From: Hydrogenophilus sp.
Lineage (GTDB): Bacteria > Pseudomonadota > Gammaproteobacteria > Burkholderiales > Thiobacillaceae
Direction: 5' to 3'
Length of the DNA: 64,000 nucleotides
Assembly: GCA_020725265.1 (NCBI GenBank)
Contig: DYFK01000007.1
Coordinates: 89,628 to 153,627 of the forward strand
Shown: piece by piece, positions 1 to 7,922 of the stretch
Layout of the letters: the number at the start of each line of letters is the position of its first letter
Numbering within the stretch: position 1 is the first letter of the stretch
Notes under the pieces: model-generated
What the model was told of the DNA's origin: nothing
Databases searched by the model: none
What the model saw: the letters and a program-made list of their open reading frames with translations, nothing else
Program-made: the position numbers and the translations under genes

Positions 1-691
1 CGGCGCGGCCGCGCGGAAACTCGGGCGCGCCACCGGTTTCCGACGTGGTCACCACGTGGATCGGCAGTTCCATGCCGATCCAGCGCAGGCGCTCCAGGCC
101 GGCCACCCACTGGTTGATCAGGTCGGACGGGAAATCGGCGGGCGGACGCGTGTTGAACGGCGCGGCGGCGATGGCCACGGCTTCGCGCGCGATTTCCTCG
201 GCGAGCTGGACGGCGTACGCGCAGGCCGCCGAATCCGGCGTCGCCGGCTTCACCCACAGCAGCCACTCCAGCGCCGGCAGGCCCTTGGCCGGCGTGCCGA
301 TCAGTTCCATCGCCGCCGGCCCGGCCGGCGCGGACTGGATCGCCTTCTCGATCATGCGCGGCCGGGTCGGCGTGAAGTCGATCCGGCGTTGCGCGCGCAG
401 GTCGAGCACCGGGCCGATGGCGACGCCGGCCAGACGTTCCCAGTCCGTCAGCGCCGAGCGCCAGGCCGCGCGCGCCCGCGTCAGGGCATCCTCGGTGCGT
501 TCCGGCGGCGCCGCGCACAGACCGCGCAAGGCCGGCGGCAACGCGGCGGCGGTTTCGGCGAAAGCCGCCGCGCGCGGCGCGAACCAGTCGCGTTCGACCG
601 CCGCGATCCAGGCCGGATCGGCGCGCGCCACGCCGCCGACGAGCAGGCCGGCGGCAACCACCAGGGCCATGCCGACGCGGCGCCCGCTCAC
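1..691 (-). CDS. Imelysin-family periplasmic protein, 3' end outside window
   Basis: Partial gene; its C-terminus lies beyond base 1. The GTG start at 691-689 overlaps the TGA of the upstream DUF1111 gene in a GTGA junction, so the two are probably translationally coupled; an in-frame ATG lies at 670. The N-terminus is a short hydrophobic signal (MALVVAAGLLVGG..ARA) followed by an alpha-helical Ala/Arg-rich region typical of imelysin-type iron-regulated proteins, including an ALEWLL segment. In Pseudomonas and other Proteobacteria the order imelysin, diheme DUF1111 protein, imelysin, DUF1513 is recurrent, and this window shows all four. Role inferred: periplasmic iron binding or delivery. The second imelysin is divergent from the first one at 2150-3304. 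Confidence 0.8.
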   Translation of the reverse strand, partial: MSGRRVGMALVVAAGLLVGGVARADPAWIAAVERDWFAPRAAAFAETAAALPPALRGLCAAPPERTEDALTRARAAWRSALTDWERLAGVAIGPVLDLRAQRRIDFTPTRPRMIEKAIQSAPAGPAAMELIGTPAKGLPALEWLLWVKPATPDSAACAYAVQLAEEIAREAVAIAAAPFNTRPPADFPSDLINQWVAGLERLRWIGMELPIHVVTTSETGGAPEFPRGRA

Positions 692-2085
692 AGCGACTCC
701 ACGAAGGCGACCAAGGCTTCCCGATCGGCCGCGCTCATGCGCGATACCGCGTCGCGGCTGGCGGCGGCCTCGCCGCCGTGCCAGAGAATCGCTTCCAGCA
801 CGCCACGCGCGCGGCCGTCATGCAGCAGCCGGTTGTGGCCGTTGACCTCCTTGATCAGGCCGATCCCCCAGAGCGGTGGCGTCTTCCATTGCCGGCCGTC
901 GGCGAAACCGTCCGGGCGGCCGTCGGCCAGTTCGTCGCCCAAATCGTGCAGCAGCAGATCGGTATAGGGGTAAATGCGCTGGCCGACCAATGCGCGACTG
1001 CTCATGCCCGGGTTTGGCGGTTCGCCGGTGACATATCCGGGGCGATGGCAGACCGCGCAGCGGGCCTGCTGGAACAGCGCCTGGCCATGGCGGACGCGCG
1101 GATCGTCGATCGCGCGCCGGGCGGGCGGCGCCAGCACCGCCTGATAGAACACCACGTCGCCCAGCGTCTTGTCGTCGATTTCCGGTGCCGCGCCACGCGC
1201 TCCCCTGGGCGCCGCCAGACAGTCCTTCTGCGCGGTGGTGCAGGCCTCGTCGGGGAAGATCGACGAGGTGATGCCGATGTCGCCCTGGAAGGCGCCGGCG
1301 GTCTGGTGAGCGATGGTGGCGACGTTCGCCTTCCAGCCGAACCGGCCCACCATCATGCGGCCCGAGGGCGCGTCCCAGACCTTGTTCGGGACGCCGCGGA
1401 TACCGTCATCGGCGGCGGCCTGGGCAGCGGCGTTGGCGAGGATTTCCGATTCCGGAATCGCCTCCAGCAGACCAACGCCGATCAGTTGCGGCGCCACCCG
1501 CGGACTCACCAGCACGTCCCCAGCCATCGGTCCGTAGCCAAGCTCGCGGAAACCGTAGACCGGCTTCAGCAGCGTGTACGGCTGGCCATCGGTGAAGCGG
1601 CCGTGGATTTCCTGGTGGCCGATGTCGGCCTTGCCTTCCGGCGTCACGCCCCGGATCGCGAAATTGTTGAACTGGTCCCCGTAGGTCGGCTCCGGGCGCA
1701 CGCCACCGTGCGCACCGATGCCCGGCACCGACAGGCGCAACAGCAGCGACACCGGCTGGTCGCCGGCCTCGGGCGGGCCGCCGCGGCCATCGTTGAAGTG
1801 GCAGGCGCCACAGGAACGCGCGATGAAATGCGGGCCGAGGCCGTCGCGCGCCGTCGTCGACGCCGGCGCCTGCACCCAGTTGCGCTTGAAGAAGGAATTG
1901 CCGATCACGAAGCGGGTGTGCTCGGCGTCGCTCAGGTTGGCCGCCGGCAGCGAGAACGCCATGCGGCCGGTGACATGGACGGTGGTGTCGCCACCGGGCC
2001 GCGTGTCCTCCGGCTCATCGATCGGGGCGGCATGGAGGCCCGCCGAGACGAGCACGGCGGCCAATAACGTAGTGTGTGATCGCAT
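688..2085 (-). CDS. Diheme c-type cytochrome, DUF1111 / thiol-oxidoreductase-like, di-haem peroxidase fold
   Basis: 465 aa. N-terminal signal peptide (about residues 1-19), so periplasmic. Two CxxCH haem motifs are visible: SCGACHFNDGRGG near residue 90 and RCAVCHRPGYVTG near residue 345, the arrangement of the DUF1111 family distantly related to di-haem peroxidases. It lies between two imelysin genes, as in the conserved imelysin clusters of Proteobacteria. The family is annotated as thiol oxidoreductase without firm biochemistry; a redox role on iron during periplasmic uptake is inferred from neighbours. Start is ATG 2085; the stop overlaps the next GTG start. Confidence 0.87.
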   Translation of the reverse strand: MRSHTTLLAAVLVSAGLHAAPIDEPEDTRPGGDTTVHVTGRMAFSLPAANLSDAEHTRFVIGNSFFKRNWVQAPASTTARDGLGPHFIARSCGACHFNDGRGGPPEAGDQPVSLLLRLSVPGIGAHGGVRPEPTYGDQFNNFAIRGVTPEGKADIGHQEIHGRFTDGQPYTLLKPVYGFRELGYGPMAGDVLVSPRVAPQLIGVGLLEAIPESEILANAAAQAAADDGIRGVPNKVWDAPSGRMMVGRFGWKANVATIAHQTAGAFQGDIGITSSIFPDEACTTAQKDCLAAPRGARGAAPEIDDKTLGDVVFYQAVLAPPARRAIDDPRVRHGQALFQQARCAVCHRPGYVTGEPPNPGMSSRALVGQRIYPYTDLLLHDLGDELADGRPDGFADGRQWKTPPLWGIGLIKEVNGHNRLLHDGRARGVLEAILWHGGEAAASRDAVSRMSAADREALVAFVESL

Positions 2086-2149
2086 GCTGGCGAACTCGTT
2101 GTGGCTGGCGTCCGCCGGCCGGACACCGACGGGCCGGCTGGCTGGATGG

Positions 2150-3304
2150 TTACGGCTGCACCAGGGTCAGTTTGGTGATGCCAACTGCGTTGGCGGCGGC
2201 GACCAGATCCTTGCTCTGCTGGACCAGGCTGTCGACCGTGTTCTGGATGCGTTGACGGCCAGGCGCGTCCCGACCGCCGATGATCTCGCGATCGAACGGC
2301 GCCTGGATGGCGCTGGCGGCGGCCACCGACGCGGCGATGCGGGCGCTGGTCCGCTCGGCCAGGGCGGCATCGCTGGCGGCGACCAGGTCGCGCGGCGACG
2401 GACCGGTCAGCAGGCCGCCGTCGGCGCGCCGGTAGCGGCCCAGCCAGACGTTCTCGATGCCCTGGGCGTTGGTGACCGCGTCGCGGTGAGTGTTGTCGGA
2501 GAAGCAGGAATGCTCGTCTTCCTGGTCCTGGCTGTTGAGCGCGACCTCCAGGCGCTCGCCGGCAAGTTCGCCGCGCGACAGCGAACCCATGGCGACGAAG
2601 ATCTTGCGCAGCGATTCCTGACCCTCCTCGACGAAGCGGGCGCGGTAATTGACCCGGCTGCCCGGCCGCCAGGCCTTGACCAGATACTCCAGGTCATCGA
2701 TCAGCAACTCGGTCGCCACCTTCAGATAGGCACGGCGACGATCGGCGTTGGCCGCCTGGCCGTCCATGAAATCCGTCCATGGACGCGCGCCGGGGCCGGT
2801 CGCGCTGAGATCCTGGCCCCACAGCAGGAATTCGATGGCATGCCAGCCGGTGGCGATGTTCTCCTCGCCGTCGCGCTCGTTGCGGTCGGTGATCGACTGC
2901 TTGGTGATGGCGAAGGCGCGGTCGTTGATCAGGCCGGCGGTGGCGTCCCCGACCACGTAGTCGACATAGGACTCGTCCATCGGCCAGGCGTTGAGCCGGC
3001 CCTCCGGGCCGATCTCGTCATCGATCGGGCCACCGTAGAAGCGGAACGCCTCGGTCTGGCCGTAATACTCGCGCGCCGCCCGCCAGGCCCGCTGCGCCGC
3101 CTGCTGGCTCTCCGCCGAGGGCTGGGCCAGGAAGGCGTCGATCGCCGCGCGCATGGTCCGGGCGGCGGCCAGGGTATCGGTGTAATTGGCATGCACCAGT
3201 TCAGCGTGATGCTTGAGCACCGAGGCGACATCGGGGCCGGCGGCCTGAACAGCCGACGCGCCCAGGCCGGCCGACAGGGCCAGCGTGAACAGCAGTTTCT
3301 TCAT
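2150..3304 (-). CDS. Imelysin family protein (IrpA/EfeO-M75-like)
   Basis: 384 aa starting MKKLLFTLALSAG with a clear Sec signal peptide cleaved near AVQA-AG. The start is set by AAGGAT eight bases upstream of ATG 3304; longer readings upstream lack a signal. The imelysin signature GxHxxE is present as GWHAIEFLLWG around residue 155, and the protein has the helical two-bundle composition of the family. Imelysins are periplasmic or outer-membrane-associated proteins induced by iron limitation; peptidase activity is not established. It sits 43 bp downstream of the porin gene and 64 bp upstream of the DUF1111 gene, within one probable iron-regulated operon. Confidence 0.9.
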   Translation of the reverse strand: MKKLLFTLALSAGLGASAVQAAGPDVASVLKHHAELVHANYTDTLAAARTMRAAIDAFLAQPSAESQQAAQRAWRAAREYYGQTEAFRFYGGPIDDEIGPEGRLNAWPMDESYVDYVVGDATAGLINDRAFAITKQSITDRNERDGEENIATGWHAIEFLLWGQDLSATGPGARPWTDFMDGQAANADRRRAYLKVATELLIDDLEYLVKAWRPGSRVNYRARFVEEGQESLRKIFVAMGSLSRGELAGERLEVALNSQDQEDEHSCFSDNTHRDAVTNAQGIENVWLGRYRRADGGLLTGPSPRDLVAASDAALAERTSARIAASVAAASAIQAPFDREIIGGRDAPGRQRIQNTVDSLVQQSKDLVAAANAVGITKLTLVQP

Positions 3305-3347
3305 CGGGAAATCCTTTCTTGCGCTTGAGGAGGGCGGATCGCGGCGG

Positions 3348-4766
3348 TTAGAACGCCGCCTTGGCGCGCAGACTCCAGACCGTGATGGCGTCGGCGTCGG
3401 CATCGCCGCCGGGCCGGCCGATCCACTGCACGCTCGGCGAAATTTGCAGGTTGTCGTTGAGCTGCCAGGCGTAATACAGCTCGGCCTGGCGTTCCGCGCC
3501 ACGTGGACGGTAATCGGCGATGCCGTCGCCATCGTCGTCGGGGCCGGTGTCCCGGAACTCGTTGCTGGTGCGCAGCCAGCCCAGCGCCAGTCCGGCGCGG
3601 TCCGCCGCGCGTCCCCAGAGCGTGCCGTCGAGCTGGCCGCCCAGCGTGAACGCGCGATCGAAACGGACCTCGCCACGGGTCGACTGGCCCAGGCGACCGA
3701 ACAGGGTCAGGCCGCGCGCCACCCGCTGGTCGGCGGATATCCCCCAGCCGGCATGCCGTTCCTCGTCGCCCGCGAGCGATTCCGAGCGGCCGTTGCTCCA
3801 GGCGTACAGCCGATAGCCGCCTTCCAGGCCGCGCCAGGTCTTGCCGTTGTACTCGGCCTGGGCGATCAGGAATGGCTTGCTGAAACTGGTATCGAAATGG
3901 GCGCCGTTGCCGGAGCCGAACAGGCCCAGCGACACCCCCCAGTTGTTGGTGCCGTTGACGTCGCCGACATAGGCGAAGCGCGCGCCCGGCGAGAAGCCGT
4001 AGAGATCGGCACCGACGTCGCTGCCGGAATCCAGCAGCGGGTTATGCACGAAGACGTTGTTCAGGAAGGCCTCGGATTCATCGTCGGCGATGTTGTTCTG
4101 ATCGAAGAACACGAACGGATCGATCTTGCCGACGGTGACCTCGACCCGCCCCATCTCGCCCTTGCCGGCGAAGCCGACCGGAATGTCGAGCTGGTACCAG
4201 GCCTGCGCCATCAGCGCGACGGAATCGCCGGAAGCGGCGACACCGCCGTTCTCCAGCTCGAAACCGATGGAGTTGACCGCGCCGGTGTAGGTCGGATTCA
4301 GACGGCCGAGGCCGCCGCCCTGGCCCAGCCGGAAGTGGGCGAACAGCTTGCCCTCGGCATCGCCGATGTTGCCGGCCGGTAGCTCGACCTCGACGTCGGC
4401 GCGATAGTTGAGCTGACTCTCGTCGTGGCCGTCGACGGTGCCGCTGGAGGCGCGCTGCGCGACCATGACCAGCGAGGCGCCGGCGGCGACGCCGTCGAGC
4501 GACTCGAACGGCTTGGGCTGGCGGCGGATGGCGAGCACCTCGTTCTCGACATCCTCGACCCGCGCCACCACTTCCTCCACCCTGGCGGACGCTCCGGCCG
4601 AGGCCTCCAGCCTGCGATTGGTGGCTTCCAGGTGTTCGACGCGCTCGCTCAGTCGTCGCACTTCCTGGATCAACAGTTCGACATCGGAGGTCGCGAAGGC
4701 CGGAACGGCCACCATGCAACCCAGGACTCCGCCGATGCTCGCGGCGGCCAGCTTGTTTGCGGTCAT
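3348..4766 (-). CDS. OprB-like outer-membrane porin with N-terminal coiled coil
   Basis: 472 aa. ATG 4766 is preceded by AAGGGGA at good spacing; a TTG 15 bases upstream is less likely. Signal peptide about residues 1-25 (ends VPAFA), then a short coiled coil (LIQEVRRLSERVEHLEATN), then a beta-barrel rich in Gly and aromatic residues with a C-terminal strand ending in Phe, as expected for BamA-dependent export. The end of the barrel resembles carbohydrate-selective OprB-type porins (a WQLNDNLQISPSVQWI segment). It is first in a run with imelysin and DUF1111 genes, and Fur-like sequence lies upstream, so an iron-uptake porin role is inferred. The substrate cannot be told from sequence. Confidence 0.82.
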   Translation of the reverse strand: MTANKLAAASIGGVLGCMVAVPAFATSDVELLIQEVRRLSERVEHLEATNRRLEASAGASARVEEVVARVEDVENEVLAIRRQPKPFESLDGVAAGASLVMVAQRASSGTVDGHDESQLNYRADVEVELPAGNIGDAEGKLFAHFRLGQGGGLGRLNPTYTGAVNSIGFELENGGVAASGDSVALMAQAWYQLDIPVGFAGKGEMGRVEVTVGKIDPFVFFDQNNIADDESEAFLNNVFVHNPLLDSGSDVGADLYGFSPGARFAYVGDVNGTNNWGVSLGLFGSGNGAHFDTSFSKPFLIAQAEYNGKTWRGLEGGYRLYAWSNGRSESLAGDEERHAGWGISADQRVARGLTLFGRLGQSTRGEVRFDRAFTLGGQLDGTLWGRAADRAGLALGWLRTSNEFRDTGPDDDGDGIADYRPRGAERQAELYYAWQLNDNLQISPSVQWIGRPGGDADADAITVWSLRAKAAF

Positions 4767-4840
4767 GATTTCCCCTTTCAACTCCCGCGACTCTGGCTGG
4801 CTGGCGACACGGTGGCCGTTGGCTGGCTTTACGGATATTG

Positions 4841-4880
4841 AACAAGAATTATCCTGTTATGTAAACAAGAATGATTCTCG
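4841..4880. promoter_or_regulatory. Two Fur-box-like direct repeats upstream of porin operon
   Basis: The 130-bp gap between the porin start and the oxidase stop is AT-rich against its surroundings. It contains the repeat AACAAGAAT at 4841 and again at 4864 (23 bp apart). The second copy continues as CAAGAATGATTCTCG (4866-4880), a partial match to the 7-1-7 Fur consensus TGATAATNATTATCA (about 9 of 14). A matching ATTCTC arm occurs in the better Fur boxes elsewhere in the window. Likely Fur-controlled internal promoter for the porin-imelysin genes. Confidence 0.5.
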
Positions 4881-4896
4881 TATTTGCAGGGAATTA

Positions 4897-5997
4897 CTAC
4901 CCGGCCGGCGCTAGCGCGTCGGCCGCTTGGTCGAGCGTGGCGATGCCGGTCAGCGCCATGGCGATTTCGAGTTCGTCGCGCAACAAACGGATGACGTGGG
5001 CGACGCCATTGGCACCGGCGTTGGCCAGTCCGTACAGGGCCGGCCGGCCGATCAGCACGGCGTCGGCGCCGAGCGCCAAGGCCTTGAGCACGTCGGTGCC
5101 GCGCCGGATGCCGCCGTCGACCAGGACCGGCGACGCGCCGGCGACCGCGTCGACCACAGCCGGCAGCAGGCGGGCGGTGGCCGGCACGGTGTCCAGGGTG
5201 CGGCCGCCGTGGTTGGAAACGATGATGCCGCCGGCGCCGGCGGCGATGGCCTGGCGGGCGTCGTCGGCGCGCAGGATGCCCTTGAGCAGGATCGGCAGCC
5301 GGGTCCGGGCGCGCAGCCACTGGATGTCGTCCCAGCCCGGCGCGTCCGCCAGCAGGCCGTCGAACAGCGCGCTCCGGCCCGGGCCCGGGGGCCGGGCCAG
5401 CGGCGCGGACAGACCACGCAGATTGACCGCGTCGATACCGGGCGGCAGCCGGAAACCGGCGCGCCGCTCGCGGTCGCGGGCGCCGTTGACCGGGGCATCG
5501 ACGGTCACCACCAGGGCTTCGTAGCCGGCCGCCTCGGCGCGCGCCACCAGTTCGCGGGTGAAGCCGCGATCCGGTTGCAAATAGAGCTGGAACCAGAGCG
5601 GCCCGCGATCGGCGTCGGCCAACACCAGCCGGGCGACATCGGCCAGTGGCGCGCTCGCCTGGGTGCTCAACACCAGGCCCGCGCCGAGCGCGGCGGCGGC
5701 GACCGCCATGGCCAGTTCGCCGTCGGGATGCGCCAGACGCTGGTAGGCCATCGGCGCGATCAGGATCGGGTGTGGCCACTCGCGGCCGAGCAGGCGCACC
5801 CGGGTGTGGCCGCCGGCCAGTGGCCGTAATACGCGCGGCAGCAGTTCCAGCCGACGCCAGGCTTCGAGGTTCTCGCGCAACGTCGATTCATCACCGGCGC
5901 CGCCAGAGAAATAGGCCCAGGCCGACGCGTCGAGCCGGCCGCGCGCATGCGCTTCGTGGTCGGCCAGGCTGACCACGCCGGCCGGCACCGCGTTCAC
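4897..5997 (-). CDS. FMN-dependent alpha-hydroxy-acid oxidase/dehydrogenase
   Basis: 366 aa from GTG 5997, which overlaps the TGA of the PiuC-type gene (GTGA). The protein is a TIM-barrel flavoenzyme of the lactate/glycolate oxidase (LldD/GOX) family. Visible landmarks are the N-terminal YFSGGAGDE, the [13 protein letters not shown] segment, [26 protein letters not shown] with the flavin-contacting Lys, the catalytic SNHGGRTLD and the C-terminal [20 protein letters not shown] phosphate-binding loop. These enzymes oxidise 2-hydroxy acids to 2-keto acids. Its position between PiuC and an iron-linked porin is unusual; oxidation of a hydroxycarboxylate iron ligand, or supply of a 2-oxo acid to the adjacent dioxygenase, are inferences only. 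Confidence 0.88.
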   Translation of the reverse strand: MNAVPAGVVSLADHEAHARGRLDASAWAYFSGGAGDESTLRENLEAWRRLELLPRVLRPLAGGHTRVRLLGREWPHPILIAPMAYQRLAHPDGELAMAVAAAALGAGLVLSTQASAPLADVARLVLADADRGPLWFQLYLQPDRGFTRELVARAEAAGYEALVVTVDAPVNGARDRERRAGFRLPPGIDAVNLRGLSAPLARPPGPGRSALFDGLLADAPGWDDIQWLRARTRLPILLKGILRADDARQAIAAGAGGIIVSNHGGRTLDTVPATARLLPAVVDAVAGASPVLVDGGIRRGTDVLKALALGADAVLIGRPALYGLANAGANGVAHVIRLLRDELEIAMALTGIATLDQAADALAPAG

Positions 5998-6674
5998 GTG
6001 CTCGCCCACTGGCGCAACAGGTTGTGATAGACGCCGGTCAGCGCGGTGGTCTCCGGGGTTTCGCCATGGCGCTCGCGCAGGCGTAGCAGGTTCATGTCCA
6101 GCTCGTACAGCAACCGGCGCTGGTCGTCGCCGCGCACCATGCTTTCGATCCAGAAGAAACAGGCAAGACGGGCGCCACGCGTGACCGGCCGCACTTCGTG
6201 CAGGCTGGTGCCGGGATAGAGCACGGCGTGACCGGCCGGCAGCTTGACGCCATGCACGCCGAAACTGTCGTGGATGGTGAGTTCGCCGCCGTCGTATTCG
6301 TCCGGTTCGTTGAGGAACACCGTGCACGACAGGTCGGTGCGCACGCGCTGGCCGTCGGGCAACACGCGGATCGCGTTGTCGATGTGGGCGCCGTAGAAGT
6401 TGCGGTCGTCGCCGTAGCGGTTGACGCGCGGCGTGAACACGCGCAGCGGCAGCGCCGCCGAGAAGAAGCGCGGAATCCGGTCCAGACCGGCCAGGATGCG
6501 CGCGCGGATGAACTCCGCCGCCGCGCAGTCGTGCGGCAGTTGGACGTTGTTCTTGACCGCGCGCGCCTGGCCGCCGGCGCTCAGGGCGCCATCCGCCCAG
6601 GGCGCGCTGGCCAGCAGGCGGCGGATTTCGGCCAGCTCGCCGGTATCCAGGACGTTTTCGAATGTCAGCATCAT
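5994..6674 (-). CDS. piuC: PKHD-type Fe(II)/2-oxoglutarate hydroxylase, PiuC/YbiX family
   Basis: 226 aa, the normal length for PiuC. It begins [19 protein letters not shown]; a second ATG follows at 6671. The double-stranded beta-helix core shows the HxD of the metal triad in [10 protein letters not shown], the distal His in [11 protein letters not shown] and the 2-oxoglutarate-binding Arg shortly after. PiuC genes are regularly linked to TonB-dependent catecholate siderophore receptors (PiuA/Fiu) and are Fur-controlled; here the receptor lies about 1.2 kb upstream on the same strand. The physiological substrate of the family is not firmly established. GGGAGA precedes the start. Confidence 0.9.
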   Translation of the reverse strand: MMLTFENVLDTGELAEIRRLLASAPWADGALSAGGQARAVKNNVQLPHDCAAAEFIRARILAGLDRIPRFFSAALPLRVFTPRVNRYGDDRNFYGAHIDNAIRVLPDGQRVRTDLSCTVFLNEPDEYDGGELTIHDSFGVHGVKLPAGHAVLYPGTSLHEVRPVTRGARLACFFWIESMVRGDDQRRLLYELDMNLLRLRERHGETPETTALTGVYHNLLRQWAST

Positions 6675-6693
6675 GGCCGTTCTCCCGGCCGGC

Positions 6694-7818
6694 TCAGGCC
6701 AGCACCACCCAGTGATTGTCCGGCGTCATCGCGCGCGGCCAGGCCAGCATGGCCGCGCCGGCGCGCGGATGCCAGCGGGCGACGCCGCGCTCGGCGCCGA
6801 TCAGCACGCCATCGCGGCCATCGCCACCGGGCGCCGCCAGCGCGCACAGTTCCTTCAGCTCGGCGATCGCGAACAGCTCCTCCGGCGCGTCCGGGTGCCA
6901 GAGCACGCCCCGGCCGACCCTTTGGCCGCTGAGCACGAAACCGCCGCCGGGGCCGGGCGCGATGTCGCCGGCATAGCCGCCGGCCAGCACCGACCCGGAC
7001 GGCACGCGCAGCGTCGCGCCGTCCCAGACCGCCAGCACCGGCGCCGCCCGGCGCCGGGCGAGGTCATCGTGCTCGGCCTGCAGGGCGATGCCCAGCAACG
7101 GTGCCTCGGCGTCGCCGTTCCAGGCCATGTGGCGCGGGCTCAGGCGGGCGTCGTCCAGACGCCACTGGCCGAGCAGTTCGCCGGTGTGGCCATCCAGCCG
7201 GACCAGGGACGGATTCATCCGGTCGAGGTCGCGCTTCTTGCCGGTGGCGTCACGCGGAATGCCGCCGTTGGCGACGATCAGCGCGCCGTCGCGATCGATC
7301 AGGCACTGGTGCGGATCGCGTCCGTGCGCGCGCCATTCCGCCTGCTTGCGGAAATCGCGGACATCGCGCGCCGACACCCAGCCTTCGCCGCTGGCGCGGT
7401 CGGTTTCGGTGGTGTACAGCCAGCGGCCGTCGGCGCTGGCGATGACGTGGCCGTCGAAGCTGCGCGCCGGGCTTTCGTCGTCGAGCCGGTGCTCGCGAAC
7501 CCGCCGGCCTTCGGCGTCGAAACGCATCAACCAGACTCCCGGCCGGCTGGCCACCGCCAGAAAGCCGCCGTCGGCCTCGGCCATCAGCCCGTGCGCGCGG
7601 GTCGGCACCGTGTACTCGGCGACGACGCGCGCGCGGCGCCCACGCCAGTCGAATTCGAGCACGCCGACATGGTCTTGCGCCCGGCCGCCCTCGATCACGC
7701 CGCGCCAGGCGGCGGCGAGCCGGTGCGTGGACGACTCGCCGGCCGCCGCCAGCCGGCCGGAAAATGCCAGCGCGCCGAGTCCGAGCGCGGCATCGCGCAG
7801 GAAGGTTCTACGGTTCAT
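6694..7818 (-). CDS. DUF1513 beta-propeller-like protein, Tat-exported
   Basis: 374 aa. ATG 7818 has GGAGGA six bases upstream. The N-terminus [19 protein letters not shown] is a textbook twin-arginine (RRxFL) signal, so export in folded form is expected. The rest is a repeat-rich, Trp/Gly/Asp-containing sequence consistent with the DUF1513 family, which neighbours imelysin and DUF1111 genes in many Proteobacteria. Function unknown. It lies 83 bp downstream of a rho-independent terminator that separates it from the siderophore receptor, so its expression may be partly uncoupled from the receptor. Confidence 0.85.
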   Translation of the reverse strand: MNRRTFLRDAALGLGALAFSGRLAAAGESSTHRLAAAWRGVIEGGRAQDHVGVLEFDWRGRRARVVAEYTVPTRAHGLMAEADGGFLAVASRPGVWLMRFDAEGRRVREHRLDDESPARSFDGHVIASADGRWLYTTETDRASGEGWVSARDVRDFRKQAEWRAHGRDPHQCLIDRDGALIVANGGIPRDATGKKRDLDRMNPSLVRLDGHTGELLGQWRLDDARLSPRHMAWNGDAEAPLLGIALQAEHDDLARRRAAPVLAVWDGATLRVPSGSVLAGGYAGDIAPGPGGGFVLSGQRVGRGVLWHPDAPEELFAIAELKELCALAAPGGDGRDGVLIGAERGVARWHPRAGAAMLAWPRAMTPDNHWVVLA

Positions 7819-7833
7819 GTCCAGTCCTCCAAG

Positions 7834-7867
7834 AAAAAACGGTCCCGTCACCCAGAGTGACGGGACC
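7834..7867 (-). terminator. Rho-independent terminator after the siderophore receptor gene
   Basis: A perfect 11-bp inverted repeat GGTCCCGTCAC (7841-7851) / GTGACGGGACC (7857-7867) with a 5-nt loop. Read on the minus strand it is followed by a six-T run (7839-7834). It lies between the TonB-dependent receptor and the DUF1513 gene, so it can limit read-through from the highly expressed receptor into the downstream iron genes. Confidence 0.88.
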
Positions 7868-7922
7868 GAAAAACCCCCAGGGAATCACCTTGCCTTCCCC
7901 ATGGATTGAACAAACCCCGGAA

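Noticed and set aside
778..2067. Long plus-strand open frame opposite the DUF1111 gene
   Set aside because: High GC makes long antisense frames common; the minus-strand reading has a signal peptide and two CxxCH motifs.
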